Part shown: positions 48,158 to 55,600 of the stretch, piece after piece
Layout of the letters: each line of letters begins with the position of its first letter
How positions within the stretch are numbered: position 1 is the stretch's first letter
NCBI GenBank assembly: GCA_035293805.1
Contig: DATGMD010000051.1
Coordinates: 124,001 to 188,000, forward strand
Reading direction: 5' to 3'
Origin: JAJPHF01 sp035293805
GTDB taxonomy: Bacteria; Chloroflexota; UBA6077; JAJPHF01
Length of the DNA: 64,000 nt
The notes under the pieces: model-generated
Databases searched by the model: none
Seen by the model: only the letters and a program-made list of their open reading frames with translations
Told to the model about the DNA's origin: nothing
Program-made: the position numbers and the translations under genes

Positions 48158-49369
48158 TCAGATCACCCCCGCCGCCCGCAGGCTCGCCAGGTCGTCCGCC
48201 GACAGCCCCAGCTCGCCCCCTAGGATCTCGGCGTTGTGCTCGCCCACTAGCGGCGCCGTCCGCCGCACGCGCGCCGGCATCGCGCTGTACTTGTGCAGCG
48301 GCCCCACCTGACGGTACTTGCCCACCACCGGGTGCTCCGCCTCCAGGAAGTAGCCGCGCGCCTTTGTCTGCTCGCTCTCCACGAAGTCGGCCGGTGTGTT
48401 CATCGGCGTGATCGCCAGGTGCCGCGCCTGCGCCTCCAGGTACAGGTCGTGCTTGTTGTACTGGGCGCAGAGCTGCTCGACGTAAGGATTGATCAGGTCG
48501 CTGTTCTCCCGCCGCATGTTCTGGTCCTCGAACACCGGGTCGTCCAGCTCCGGCGGCTTGCCCAGCCACTCCAGAAACGTCAGCCAGTGGGCGCGCGGCA
48601 GGATGAACAGGCGCGCGTAGCCGTCCTTGCACGGATACACGTCGTGCAGCTCGAACGTCCGCACCGTGTGGCTCACGCGGACCGGCTTGTCGCCGTGGTA
48701 CGAGTAGTACGGCACCACGTAGCCGCCGATGTGCGCGGCCGCCTCGCTCACCGACGCGTCCACGTGCTGCCCTCGCCCCGACTGCAGGCGGTGGAACAGC
48801 GCCACCTGCGTGGCGAGCGCCGCGTGCATCGACGCCATGCCCGACGCCAGGTCGCCCGGCGCCAGCACCGGCGGCCCGCCCGGATCGCCCGCCAGCGCCA
48901 TCAGCCCGCCCAGCGCGAAGGCGATCAGCTCGTTGCCCTGGTAGTCGCGGTACGGCCCCGTCTGCCCGAACACCGTGATCGACGTCATCACCAGGCCCGG
49001 ATTGATCTCGGCCAGCGCCTTGTAGCCCAGCCCCCACCGCTCCAGCGTGCCCGGATTAAACGTCTCGATCACCACGTCGGCCGTCCGCGCCAGCTGGCGG
49101 AAGAGGTCCTGGCCGTCGGGCGTCGCCAGGTCCAGCGTGATGCCGCGCTTGTTCGCGTTCCAGTGCAGGAAGTACAAGCTGCGCTCGGGGTGGGCCTGGT
49201 CGCCCGCGTAGGGCGGCCGCGCGCGCGCGGGGTCGCCGCCCGGCGGCTCGACCTTGATCACGTCGGCGCCCAAGTCGGCGAAGAACTTGGCGCAGGGCAA
49301 CCCCTTCTCGTCGGCGAGGTCCAGCACGCGGATGCCCGCCAGAATGCCGCCGTCGGACGTCTGAGCCAT
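48158..49369 (-). CDS. CaiB/BaiF family CoA-transferase
   Basis: A 403-residue family III CoA-transferase with LAGIRVLDLADEKGLPCAKFFADLGADVIKVEPPGGD at the start and the catalytic Asp in LAPGDLASGMASMHA. The adjacent VVPYYSYHGDKPVRVSHTVR segment and the late EHPVVGKYRQVGPLHKYS segment are family-typical. The start at 49369 follows GAGAAGGGGGCGG. It is the promoter-proximal gene of the putative catabolic operon (49369 to 39474), divergent from the ArsR-type regulator, whose promoter region at 49370-49503 may serve both. Confidence 0.9.
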   Translation of the reverse strand: MAQTSDGGILAGIRVLDLADEKGLPCAKFFADLGADVIKVEPPGGDPARARPPYAGDQAHPERSLYFLHWNANKRGITLDLATPDGQDLFRQLARTADVVIETFNPGTLERWGLGYKALAEINPGLVMTSITVFGQTGPYRDYQGNELIAFALGGLMALAGDPGGPPVLAPGDLASGMASMHAALATQVALFHRLQSGRGQHVDASVSEAAAHIGGYVVPYYSYHGDKPVRVSHTVRTFELHDVYPCKDGYARLFILPRAHWLTFLEWLGKPPELDDPVFEDQNMRRENSDLINPYVEQLCAQYNKHDLYLEAQARHLAITPMNTPADFVESEQTKARGYFLEAEHPVVGKYRQVGPLHKYSAMPARVRRTAPLVGEHNAEILGGELGLSADDLASLRAAGVI

Positions 49370-49468
49370 CGCCGCCCCCTTCTCCGCTTGACCGAACGCC
49401 ATTGTATACCCGAACGTCGCCCCGCCCGCCAGCCAGTCCCGCTCCTACCGCGCACCTGTCTGGCCCTA

Positions 49469-49498
49469 TTGACAAGAAAATTTGTCAACCGCTAGAAT
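49469..49498 (+). promoter_or_regulatory. Promoter with overlapping dyad for the ArsR-type gene
   Basis: TTGACA at 49469-49474 and TAGAAT at 49493-49498, 18 nt apart. A dyad TTGACAA at 49469-49475 and TTGTCAA at 49482-49488 covers the -35 box, as expected of an autorepressor. The ATG begins only 6 nt after the -10 box, so the transcript would be leaderless. Confidence 0.7.
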
Positions 49499-49503
49499 GG
49501 CGC

Positions 49504-50157
49504 ATGCTCGACGTGCAAGTGATCGACGATCCGGCCGCCGCGACGGTGGCGCTCGATCCGGTGCGGAGCCGGCTGCTCGCCGAGCTAGCGCGGCCCGCCT
49601 CGGCCGCGACGCTCGCCGCCCGCCTCGGCATCGCTCGCCAGAAGCTCAACTACCACCTGCACGCGCTGGAGGCGCAAGGGCTCGTGCGGCTGGCGGACGA
49701 GCGCCAGTGGGGGGGGCTGACGGAGCGCCTGCTGGTGGCGACGGCCAGCTCCTACGTCGTGTCGCCGCGGGCGCTCGGCCCCGCGGCCGCCGACCCGGGC
49801 CGCACGGCGGACCGGCTGTCCGCCGGCTACCTCATCGCCCTGGCGGCCCGCGTCGTGCGCGAAGTCGGCGATCTCCTGCGCCGCGCCACGGCGGCCGACA
49901 AGCGCCTGCCCACCCTCTCGCTCGACGCCGAGATTCGGTTCCGCTCCGCGGCCGAGCGCGCGGCGTTCACCAACGACCTCACGGCCGCCATTACGCAGCT
50001 CGTCGCCCGCTACCACGACGCTTCCGCCCCGGGCGGCCGCCCGCATCGCCTGGTGATCCTGGCGCACCCGTTGCCACCTGATACCGAAGCCGGCGGTGCA
50101 GTTACCGTACCCCCTCTCCCCCTGGGAGAGGGTCGGGGTGAGGGCGCGCCCCAGTAG
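49504..50157 (+). CDS. ArsR-family winged-helix transcriptional regulator
   Basis: A 217-residue regulator. Residues about 15-65 form a winged helix: DPVRSRLLAELARPASAATLAARLGIARQKLNYHLHALEAQGLVRL, in the ArsR/HTH_20 style. The rest is a less conserved effector or dimer region. The last ~14 residues (PPLPLGEGRGEG) come from a G-rich repeat copy at 50111-50144, which gives the protein its new end. It is preceded by a canonical promoter with a dyad over -35 and is divergent from the CaiB-led operon, so it is the obvious candidate regulator. The SRPBCC gene follows. Confidence 0.88.
   Translation: MLDVQVIDDPAAATVALDPVRSRLLAELARPASAATLAARLGIARQKLNYHLHALEAQGLVRLADERQWGGLTERLLVATASSYVVSPRALGPAAADPGRTADRLSAGYLIALAARVVREVGDLLRRATAADKRLPTLSLDAEIRFRSAAERAAFTNDLTAAITQLVARYHDASAPGGRPHRLVILAHPLPPDTEAGGAVTVPPLPLGEGRGEGAPQ
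50111..50144. repeat. G-rich palindromic repeat encoding the regulator's C-terminus
   Basis: CCCCTCTCCC-CCT-GGGAGAGGG then TCGGGGTGAGGG; the regulator frame reads through it to the stop at 50155. Confidence 0.88.
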
Positions 50158-50229
50158 CCCAACCGCCGGGCCGGATCCGATATGAGCCCACTGAGCCAAC
50201 CAACCCCACTGACTAAAGGAGGCGCCTCT

Positions 50230-51051
50230 ATGCCCGTACACAAGGACCCGTCCGGACGACGCTCGGTTCAAGCTGAAGTCGAGGTCCCCGGCACGCCCGA
50301 AGAAGTCTGGCAGGCCATCGTCACTGGCCCCGGTATCTCGTCCTGGTTCGTGCCCACCCAGGTCGAAGAGCGCGAGGGCGGCACCGTCACCGCCAACTTC
50401 GGCCCGGGCATGGACTCCGCCTCGACCATTACGCTCTGGGACCCGCCCCGCCGCTTCGTCGCCGAGAGCCAGGACCTCGGCCCGAACGCCCCCTCGATCG
50501 CGACCGAGTGGATCGTCGAGGCACGCTCCGGCGGGCGGTGTGTCGTGCGGGTGGTGCACAGCCTGTTCGCCAGCGCCGACGACTGGGATGGGCAGCTTGA
50601 GGGCTTCGAGGGTGGCTGGCCGGCCTTCTTCCGCATCCTGCGCCTCTACCTCGCGCACTTCCGCGGCCAGCCCTGCACGGCCTTTCAGACGATGGGCGTC
50701 GCGCCCGAGCCGACAGCCCAGGCCTGGGACGCGCTCACCGGCCCGCTCGCCCTCACCGCGGCCCCCGAGGGGCAGCGCGTGAGCACGCCCACCGGAGCAC
50801 CACCCCTCGCCGGGCTCGTCGAGCGGCGCGGCCCCCCCGAATACCCCGAGCTACTGCTGCGTCTCGACCAGCCGGCAGCCGGCATCGCCCACCTCTTCGC
50901 GTTGCCGATGGGCGGCCAGGTCTATCTGCCGCTGCGCGTGTTCCTCTACGGCGACCAGGCGCCTGCCGCCGCCGTCCGCGCCGAGCCGTTGTGGCAAGCC
51001 TGGATGGCCGAGCGCTTCCCCCTTGTCGCCGAGGGGGCACAGACCGGCTAG
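50230..51051 (+). CDS. SRPBCC/AHSA1-domain protein
   Basis: A 273-residue protein. The first half, about residues 10-150, is a SRPBCC/AHSA1 helix-grip domain (VEVPGTPEEVWQAIVTGPGISSWFVPTQVE, GRCVVRVVHSLFASADDWDGQLEGFEGGW). The C-terminal ~120 residues repeat the theme less clearly and may be a second SRPBCC module. Such proteins bind hydrophobic ligands. AHSA1 genes often sit behind ArsR regulators, as here (72 nt downstream). The start follows AAAGGAGG. Confidence 0.85.
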   Translation: MPVHKDPSGRRSVQAEVEVPGTPEEVWQAIVTGPGISSWFVPTQVEEREGGTVTANFGPGMDSASTITLWDPPRRFVAESQDLGPNAPSIATEWIVEARSGGRCVVRVVHSLFASADDWDGQLEGFEGGWPAFFRILRLYLAHFRGQPCTAFQTMGVAPEPTAQAWDALTGPLALTAAPEGQRVSTPTGAPPLAGLVERRGPPEYPELLLRLDQPAAGIAHLFALPMGGQVYLPLRVFLYGDQAPAAAVRAEPLWQAWMAERFPLVAEGAQTG

Positions 51052-51104
51052 CGAAGCCAGCATCCGCGCCCACGGCGACTGGCAGCGCTCGACGGCGTGG
51101 TGGC

Positions 51105-52991
51105 CTACGCACCGCAGGAGAAGGAGGTCGGCGGCGATGACGCGGATGATGCGAGCGAGGCACCCGCGCCGCGCATCGTCGCCGCTCGCCGCCACACCAC
51201 GCGCCCCTCCATGAGCGTCAGCCGCACCGGCCGCCACGCCGCCTCCGGCGACGCTCCCTCCAGCGCCTCCGGGTCGAGCACGGCGATGTCGGCGAGCATC
51301 CCGGCGCGCAGCCGCCCCAGCGCGTGCGCCATCCCCACCGCCCGCGCCGGCCCGAGCGTGAACGCCGCCAGCGCCTCCATGAGCCCCAGCCGTTCGTCAG
51401 GCCCCAGCACCGCCCCATTGGGCGTGCGCCGCGCCCGCGCCGCATACAGCCCCAGCCCCGGCGCCGGCTCCGTCACGGGCGCGTCCGACCCGGCCGCGTA
51501 CCCCACGCCCGCGCGCAGCAGCGAGCCTGCGCGGTGCAGCCAGCCGTGCGCCGCGGCCGGGTACGCCGCCCGGTACACGTCCCCCCGCTCCGCCACCAGC
51601 GCCGGCTGTCCCACCACCATCACGCCCAGCCCCCGCAGCGCGTCCAGCCACGCGTCCGGGATCACCGCGCCATGCTCGATCCGGTCAGGAGGTCGCGGGC
51701 GCGGCCCTCGCCACCCACTCCGCCGCCCGGGCGACGACCGGAAATACCCGCTTCCCCCACGGCCTCCGCCGGCCGGCCCCCGGCCCCCCGCCTCTGCTCC
51801 GGCCCCTGACCCCCGCCGCCCCCCAATCCAAGCCTCGGCCCTTGGCCCCTGCCCTCCATCCCCTGCCAGCGCGTCCAGCGCGAGCGCCACCTCGGCCTCG
51901 CTCACGGCATGGATCGCCACCGCGTGCCCCGCCGCGTGCGCGGCCGCCACTGCCGCCCGCACGCCCGCCGGCTCGCTCGTCGCCTCGTCCAGCATGACCT
52001 TCACCGGGCCAAGCAGCACCCGCGGCCACCGCGGCTCCCCCCACTCTCCACCTGCCAGGCGCCCCCGCCGCGCGCCACCCCGCCGGCCGCGTCCGTCCTG
52101 TCCCCTCTCCCAAGGGGAGATGGCGGAGATGGCTACGGGGCGAGCGCCCTGTCCCCTCTCCCTCTGGGAGAGGGCTAGGGTGAGGGCATCGTCTTCCCTC
52201 TCCCCCTGAGAGAGGGTTAGGGTGAGGGGCCCCGGCATCATGAACAGCCGCACGCCCAGCGCCCCTTGTGCGCTCAGCCGCCTGAACAGCGCCCACTCCG
52301 CCGGTCCGTTCGTGTGGGAGGCGTCCTGCACGCTCGTCACGCCCCAGGCGAGCAGGCGGTCGCTCGCCGCCCGCACGGCCGCCGCCAGCTCGGCCTCGTC
52401 GGGGTGTGGCAGGCGGTCGCGCAGCAGCGCCGCCGCGTGGTACAGCCGCCCCGTCGGCTCGCCCGTCGCGGCGTCGCGCTCGACGAGCGGCGCCGGGCCG
52501 TCCAGCGGCCCCAGCGCCCTGAGGGCGGCGCTGTTCAGCACGTCCAGGTGCAGGCTGCGGTGCTGGAGCCGCACCGGCCGGTCGGGGACGGCGGCGTCGA
52601 GGTCGTGGCGGTCGGGGTGACGTCCCTCGCGCAGCCGCGCCTCGTCGTAGCCCCCCGCCCGCACCCAGGCGCCGGGCGGCAGCTCTCGGGCGTGGGCGGC
52701 CAGCGCCTCCTGTAGCTCCGCCAGGCTCCGCGCGCCCCGGCAGTCGAGCCGCGTCTGCGCCCGCGCGTAGCGCAGCAGGTGCAGGTGCGCGTCGTGGAAC
52801 GCCGGCACCGCCACGCCGCCCGCGGCGTCCACGACCTCGGTCGCCAGCCCAACCAGCGCCCGCAGCTCCGCCCAGGCGCCCACCGCCAGGATGCGCCCGG
52901 CCCGCACCGCGATGGCCTCGGCGTGCGGCCGCGCCGGATCGAGCGTCAGCACCCGCGCGTTCGCGACCACGAGGTCGGCCGCCGCCGGCAC
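51105..52991 (-). CDS. YtcJ-like amidohydrolase with in-frame repeat insertions
   Basis: A 628-residue metal-dependent amidohydrolase from GTG 52991. Metal ligands are retained: AFHDAHLHL (HxH), VKVMLDEAT (Lys), AIHAVSEAE (His), DRIEHGAV (His) and AAGSDAPVT (Asp). Between these blocks lie two insertions. One, about 52060-52230, contains three partial copies of the G-rich repeat (ALTLALSQRERG style); the other, about 51690-51850, is a low-complexity Gly/Arg-rich stretch. Neither breaks the frame. The N-terminal region upstream of GTG 52991 overlaps the desulforedoxin-size genes and is excluded. Activity needs the loops to be tolerated. Confidence 0.85.
   Translation of the reverse strand: MPAAADLVVANARVLTLDPARPHAEAIAVRAGRILAVGAWAELRALVGLATEVVDAAGGVAVPAFHDAHLHLLRYARAQTRLDCRGARSLAELQEALAAHARELPPGAWVRAGGYDEARLREGRHPDRHDLDAAVPDRPVRLQHRSLHLDVLNSAALRALGPLDGPAPLVERDAATGEPTGRLYHAAALLRDRLPHPDEAELAAAVRAASDRLLAWGVTSVQDASHTNGPAEWALFRRLSAQGALGVRLFMMPGPLTLTLSQGEREDDALTLALSQRERGQGARPVAISAISPWERGQDGRGRRGGARRGRLAGGEWGEPRWPRVLLGPVKVMLDEATSEPAGVRAAVAAAHAAGHAVAIHAVSEAEVALALDALAGDGGQGPRAEAWIGGRRGSGAGAEAGGRGPAGGGRGGSGYFRSSPGRRSGWRGPRPRPPDRIEHGAVIPDAWLDALRGLGVMVVGQPALVAERGDVYRAAYPAAAHGWLHRAGSLLRAGVGYAAGSDAPVTEPAPGLGLYAARARRTPNGAVLGPDERLGLMEALAAFTLGPARAVGMAHALGRLRAGMLADIAVLDPEALEGASPEAAWRPVRLTLMEGRVVWRRAATMRGAGASLASSASSPPTSFSCGA
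52099..52230. repeat. Cluster of three G-rich palindromic repeats inside amidohydrolase
   Basis: Degenerate copy about 52099-52121, full copies 52152-52187 and 52195-52230, each with CCCTCTCCC/GGGAGAGGG-like arms and a GGGTGAGGG tail; all lie within the coding region. Confidence 0.85.
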
Positions 52992-53004
52992 GGTGAGCCC
53001 GCCG

Positions 53005-53148
53005 TCAGTCGGCCGAGGCGAGCGGCCGCGGCTGCTTGAGCTGCATCGGCTGCCCGCAGCACTCCACGCTGCCCTCGCCGGCCTTCGTGCACAGCACCTC
53101 CGTGCCGCACACCGGACACTCGAAGCGCTTGCCAAGCTGGTTAGCCAT
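53005..53148 (-). CDS. Desulforedoxin-like mini-protein 1
   Basis: A 47-residue protein starting MANQLGKRFECPVCGTEVLC and continuing GSVECCGQPMQL. The four cysteines follow C-x2-C ... C-C, as in desulforedoxin and the N-terminal domain of desulfoferrodoxin, which bind one Fe or Zn with four Cys. An extra Cys lies between. The gene starts inside the end of its upstream twin (ATGGCTAA overlap). It ends 13 nt before the amidohydrolase start. It is short and therefore easily missed. The role may be electron transfer or metal buffering. Confidence 0.75.
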   Translation of the reverse strand: MANQLGKRFECPVCGTEVLCTKAGEGSVECCGQPMQLKQPRPLASAD

Positions 53149-53302
53149 CGGACGCCTCCTTAGTCTGCGGCGCCGCGGCTGGGGCGCCCCGAAGCTGCAT
53201 CGGCTGGCCGCAACAGCTCAGCAGGCCCTCGCCCGCCCGCGTGACCAGCATCTCCGACCCACACTGTTCGCAGAAATACCGCTTACCAACCTGATTCGCC
53301 AT
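53141..53302 (-). CDS. Desulforedoxin-like mini-protein 2
   Basis: A 53-residue twin of the downstream gene: MANQVGKRYFCEQCGSEMLV, then GLLSCCGQPMQL and an Ala-rich tail. The C-x2-C and C-C ligands are conserved, and the MANQ-GKR and CCGQPMQL blocks are shared with the twin. The stop TAA lies within ATGGCTAA, the start of the next gene, so the two are translationally coupled by an 8-nt overlap. GAGAGCTA precedes the ATG. Tandem duplication with separate evolution of the central residues is likely. Confidence 0.75.
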   Translation of the reverse strand: MANQVGKRYFCEQCGSEMLVTRAGEGLLSCCGQPMQLRGAPAAAPQTKEASDG

Positions 53303-53306
53303 TAGC

Positions 53307-53338
53307 TCTCACCCCAACCCTCTCCCCTGGGAGAGGGC
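53307..53338. repeat. G-rich palindromic repeat in opposite orientation
   Basis: CTCACCCCAA then CCCTCTCCCCTGGGAGAGGG, immediately upstream of the desulforedoxin-like pair. Its GAGAG supplies part of the ribosome-binding region on the minus strand. Confidence 0.75.
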
Positions 53339-53543
53339 ATCCCAGATTCCCCCCTCCAGCGAGAGAGAGTCCCCTCTATCTCACTCTAGTCCGCTCTACA
53401 GCAGCTTGCCCGCAAGCGGAGTAGCCGGCGTCCGGTAGGGGCGGGTTTCACGCCCGCCCGCGGCCCGCAGGCCGCAGCTCCGGTCTCCGCCGCCCGCTCC
53501 GCGGGATCGCACACTGCTGTGCAGGGGGGGCTGCCCGGTATTC

Positions 53544-55355
53544 TCATCGTAATCCTCGATCCTCTCGCCTCAGGAGACCAGGTGGCTTGCTCGCGAGCTG
53601 CGCCCGCAGGTCGTTCCGCAGCAGCTTCCCCAGCGCGTTCCGCGGCAGCGCGTCGGCGAAGACGATGCGCTCCGGCTTCTTGAAGCTCGCCAGCCGCGCG
53701 TGGCAGTGCGCGATCAGCGCCTCGGCCGACACCGCCGCGCCCGGGCGGCACACCACCACCGCGGCGATCCGCTCGCCCCACTCCTCGTCCGGCACGCCGA
53801 TCACCGCGGCCTCCTCGACCGCCGGGTGCGTGGCCAGCACTGCCTCGACCTCCTCCGGCGCCACGTTCTCGCCGCCGCGGATGATCAGGTCCGCCTGGCG
53901 CCCCGCCAGGTACACGTAGTCGTCCTCGTCCATCCAGCCCAGGTCGCGCGTCCGCAGCCAGCCGTCGTGCAGCGTCGCCCGCGTCGCCTCGTCCTGCCCA
54001 TAGTAGCCGCGCATCAGCCGCTCGGTGCGGATGGCGATCTCGCCCACCGCCCCGCGCGGCACCTCCCGGCCCTCGGCGTCCACGATGCGCAGCTCCACGT
54101 CGGCCAGCGGCCGCCCAATCGACCCGAGCCGGCGTAGCTTCCGCTCCACCTCCGCCGCGCTGCCCTCCAGACGGTGGTCCTCCGGCCCCAGCGTCGTCAC
54201 CGTCGAGGCCGTCTCCGTCTGGCCGAAGGCGTTGAAGAACTGCACCCCCGGCGGGAAGCGCTCGATCGCCCGCCGAATGACGCCGAGCGGCATCGGCGCC
54301 GCCCCATACGAGAGCACCTGCAAGCTCGACAGGTCGGTCGCCGCGAAGTCGGGGTGGTCCAGCACCCGCTTCAGCATCGTCGGCACCAGGAAGGCGTGCG
54401 TCACCCGCTCGCCTGCCACCTGCGCCAGCCACTCCCCCGCGTCGAACTGCCGCATGAGCGCGATGCGCCGCCCCGTCCAGGTCGCCGCCAGCGCTGCCGT
54501 CAGCCCCGCCACGTGGTACAGCGGCGCCGCCAGCAGCACCGTTCCCCGCTCCGACCCATCCGCCGGATCGACCGTGGCGAACACGAAATTCACGAGATTC
54601 GCGTGACTCAGCATGACGGCCTTCGCATACGCCGTCGTGCCGCTCGTGAACATCAGCACCGCCAGCCCGTCGTCGGCCACCTCTTCAGGGAACACGCCCT
54701 CGGCCCCCGCGATCAGCGCCTCCAGGCTCGGCATCCCCTCGGCCGCGCCCCCCAGCGCCACCAGCGCCGGCCCCGCGCCCCGCTCGTCCGGCGCAGTAGC
54801 CCGCCTCGCCTGCTCTTCCCCCGGGGCCCACCCGCGTTCCGCCCCTGTGCCCCCGGCGCGGCCCCCCGCTGCTGCATCGTCCGGGGCGTGTCCCTCGTCT
54901 GTCCCCTCTCCCCTTGGGAGAGGGCTAGGGTGAGGGCCTTCCGTCCCCTCTCCCCCTGGGAGAGGGCTAGGGTGAGGGCCCTCCGTCCTCGCCCGCGCCA
55001 GCCCCGCCACCGCTGCCCGCGCCACCGCGCCGTACCGCTCCCCCACCAGCAGCACCCGTGGCGCCGCCACGCCGAGCATGTGCGCCAGCTCGTCGGCGCG
55101 CGCCCGGTAGTTCAGCGGCACGAACACCGCGCCCAGGCTCGTCGTGGCGTACAGCGCCTCGATCACCGCCGGCGTGTTCGTCTCCAGCACGGCCACGCGG
55201 TCGCCCGGCTCCACCCCCAGCCTTCGCAGTGCGCCCGCCGTGAGCGCCACACGCTCGGCCAGCGCCCCGTAGCTCGTCCCCTGCCCCTCGAACCGCAGGA
55301 TCTCCTGCTCCGGGAACATGCTCGCCGGAATCGTCAGCAGCTCCGCCAGGTTCAC
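53544..55355 (-). CDS. AMP-forming acyl-CoA synthetase/ligase with in-frame repeats
   Basis: A 603-residue ANL-superfamily enzyme that activates a carboxylic acid as acyl-adenylate and then forms acyl-CoA. Motifs: MFTSGTTAYAKAV (P-loop, altered from the usual GxPK), FNAFGQTETAS, DGWLRTRDLGWMDEDDYVYLAGR, RGGENVAPEEVE and the catalytic Lys in PRNALGKLL. The family is normally about 500-550 aa; the surplus lies near residues 125-190, where two G-rich repeats (PHPSPLPGGEGT style) and low-complexity DNA are inserted in frame. I chose the GTG at 55355, after GAACGAGGC. Confidence 0.9.
   Translation of the reverse strand: MNLAELLTIPASMFPEQEILRFEGQGTSYGALAERVALTAGALRRLGVEPGDRVAVLETNTPAVIEALYATTSLGAVFVPLNYRARADELAHMLGVAAPRVLLVGERYGAVARAAVAGLARARTEGPHPSPLPGGEGTEGPHPSPLPRGEGTDEGHAPDDAAAGGRAGGTGAERGWAPGEEQARRATAPDERGAGPALVALGGAAEGMPSLEALIAGAEGVFPEEVADDGLAVLMFTSGTTAYAKAVMLSHANLVNFVFATVDPADGSERGTVLLAAPLYHVAGLTAALAATWTGRRIALMRQFDAGEWLAQVAGERVTHAFLVPTMLKRVLDHPDFAATDLSSLQVLSYGAAPMPLGVIRRAIERFPPGVQFFNAFGQTETASTVTTLGPEDHRLEGSAAEVERKLRRLGSIGRPLADVELRIVDAEGREVPRGAVGEIAIRTERLMRGYYGQDEATRATLHDGWLRTRDLGWMDEDDYVYLAGRQADLIIRGGENVAPEEVEAVLATHPAVEEAAVIGVPDEEWGERIAAVVVCRPGAAVSAEALIAHCHARLASFKKPERIVFADALPRNALGKLLRNDLRAQLASKPPGLLRREDRGLR
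54902..54979. repeat. Two tandem G-rich palindromic repeats inside the ligase gene
   Basis: Copies at 54902-54937 and 54944-54979, about 42 nt apart, each with CCCTCTCCC-like and GGGAGAGGG arms and CTAGGGTGAGGG tails. Confidence 0.88.
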
Positions 55356-55518
55356 GCCTCGTTCTCCCTGCTCGTCGGTCCAACCGGCTGGCCGAAGCCC
55401 CTCCGCACTATGCCAGAATCGGTCAATCGGGCGCCCGCCGCGGCCCCTCAACGGCGCGCGCCGGCCGCGCCGCCGGCCACTGCGCCTCGTCTCTTAACTG
55501 GTCGGTGCTGTCAATCTG

Positions 55519-55547
55519 TTGACAGACTATGCCCGTGACGGTACGAT
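55519..55547 (+). promoter_or_regulatory. Promoter of the DUF4331 gene with dyad
   Basis: TTGACA at 55519-55524 and TACGAT at 55542-55547, 17 nt apart. CTGTCAA at 55508-55514 and TTGACAG at 55519-55525 form a dyad over the -35 region. Confidence 0.6.
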
Positions 55548-55600
55548 AGGTACGGCGGCTGGGCCGTGAGATTCAGTTGGGGCAGAGAGGGAAACCAGCA

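Noticed and set aside
52099..52230. CRISPR-like array of short repeats
   Set aside because: The repeats are internally palindromic, vary in sequence, lie in a coding region and have no unique spacers of constant length. No cas gene is nearby.
53000..53135. N-terminal extension of the amidohydrolase across the desulforedoxin-like genes
   Set aside because: The extension is Cys/Arg/Ser-rich with no match to the family. GTG 52991 is the first sensible start.
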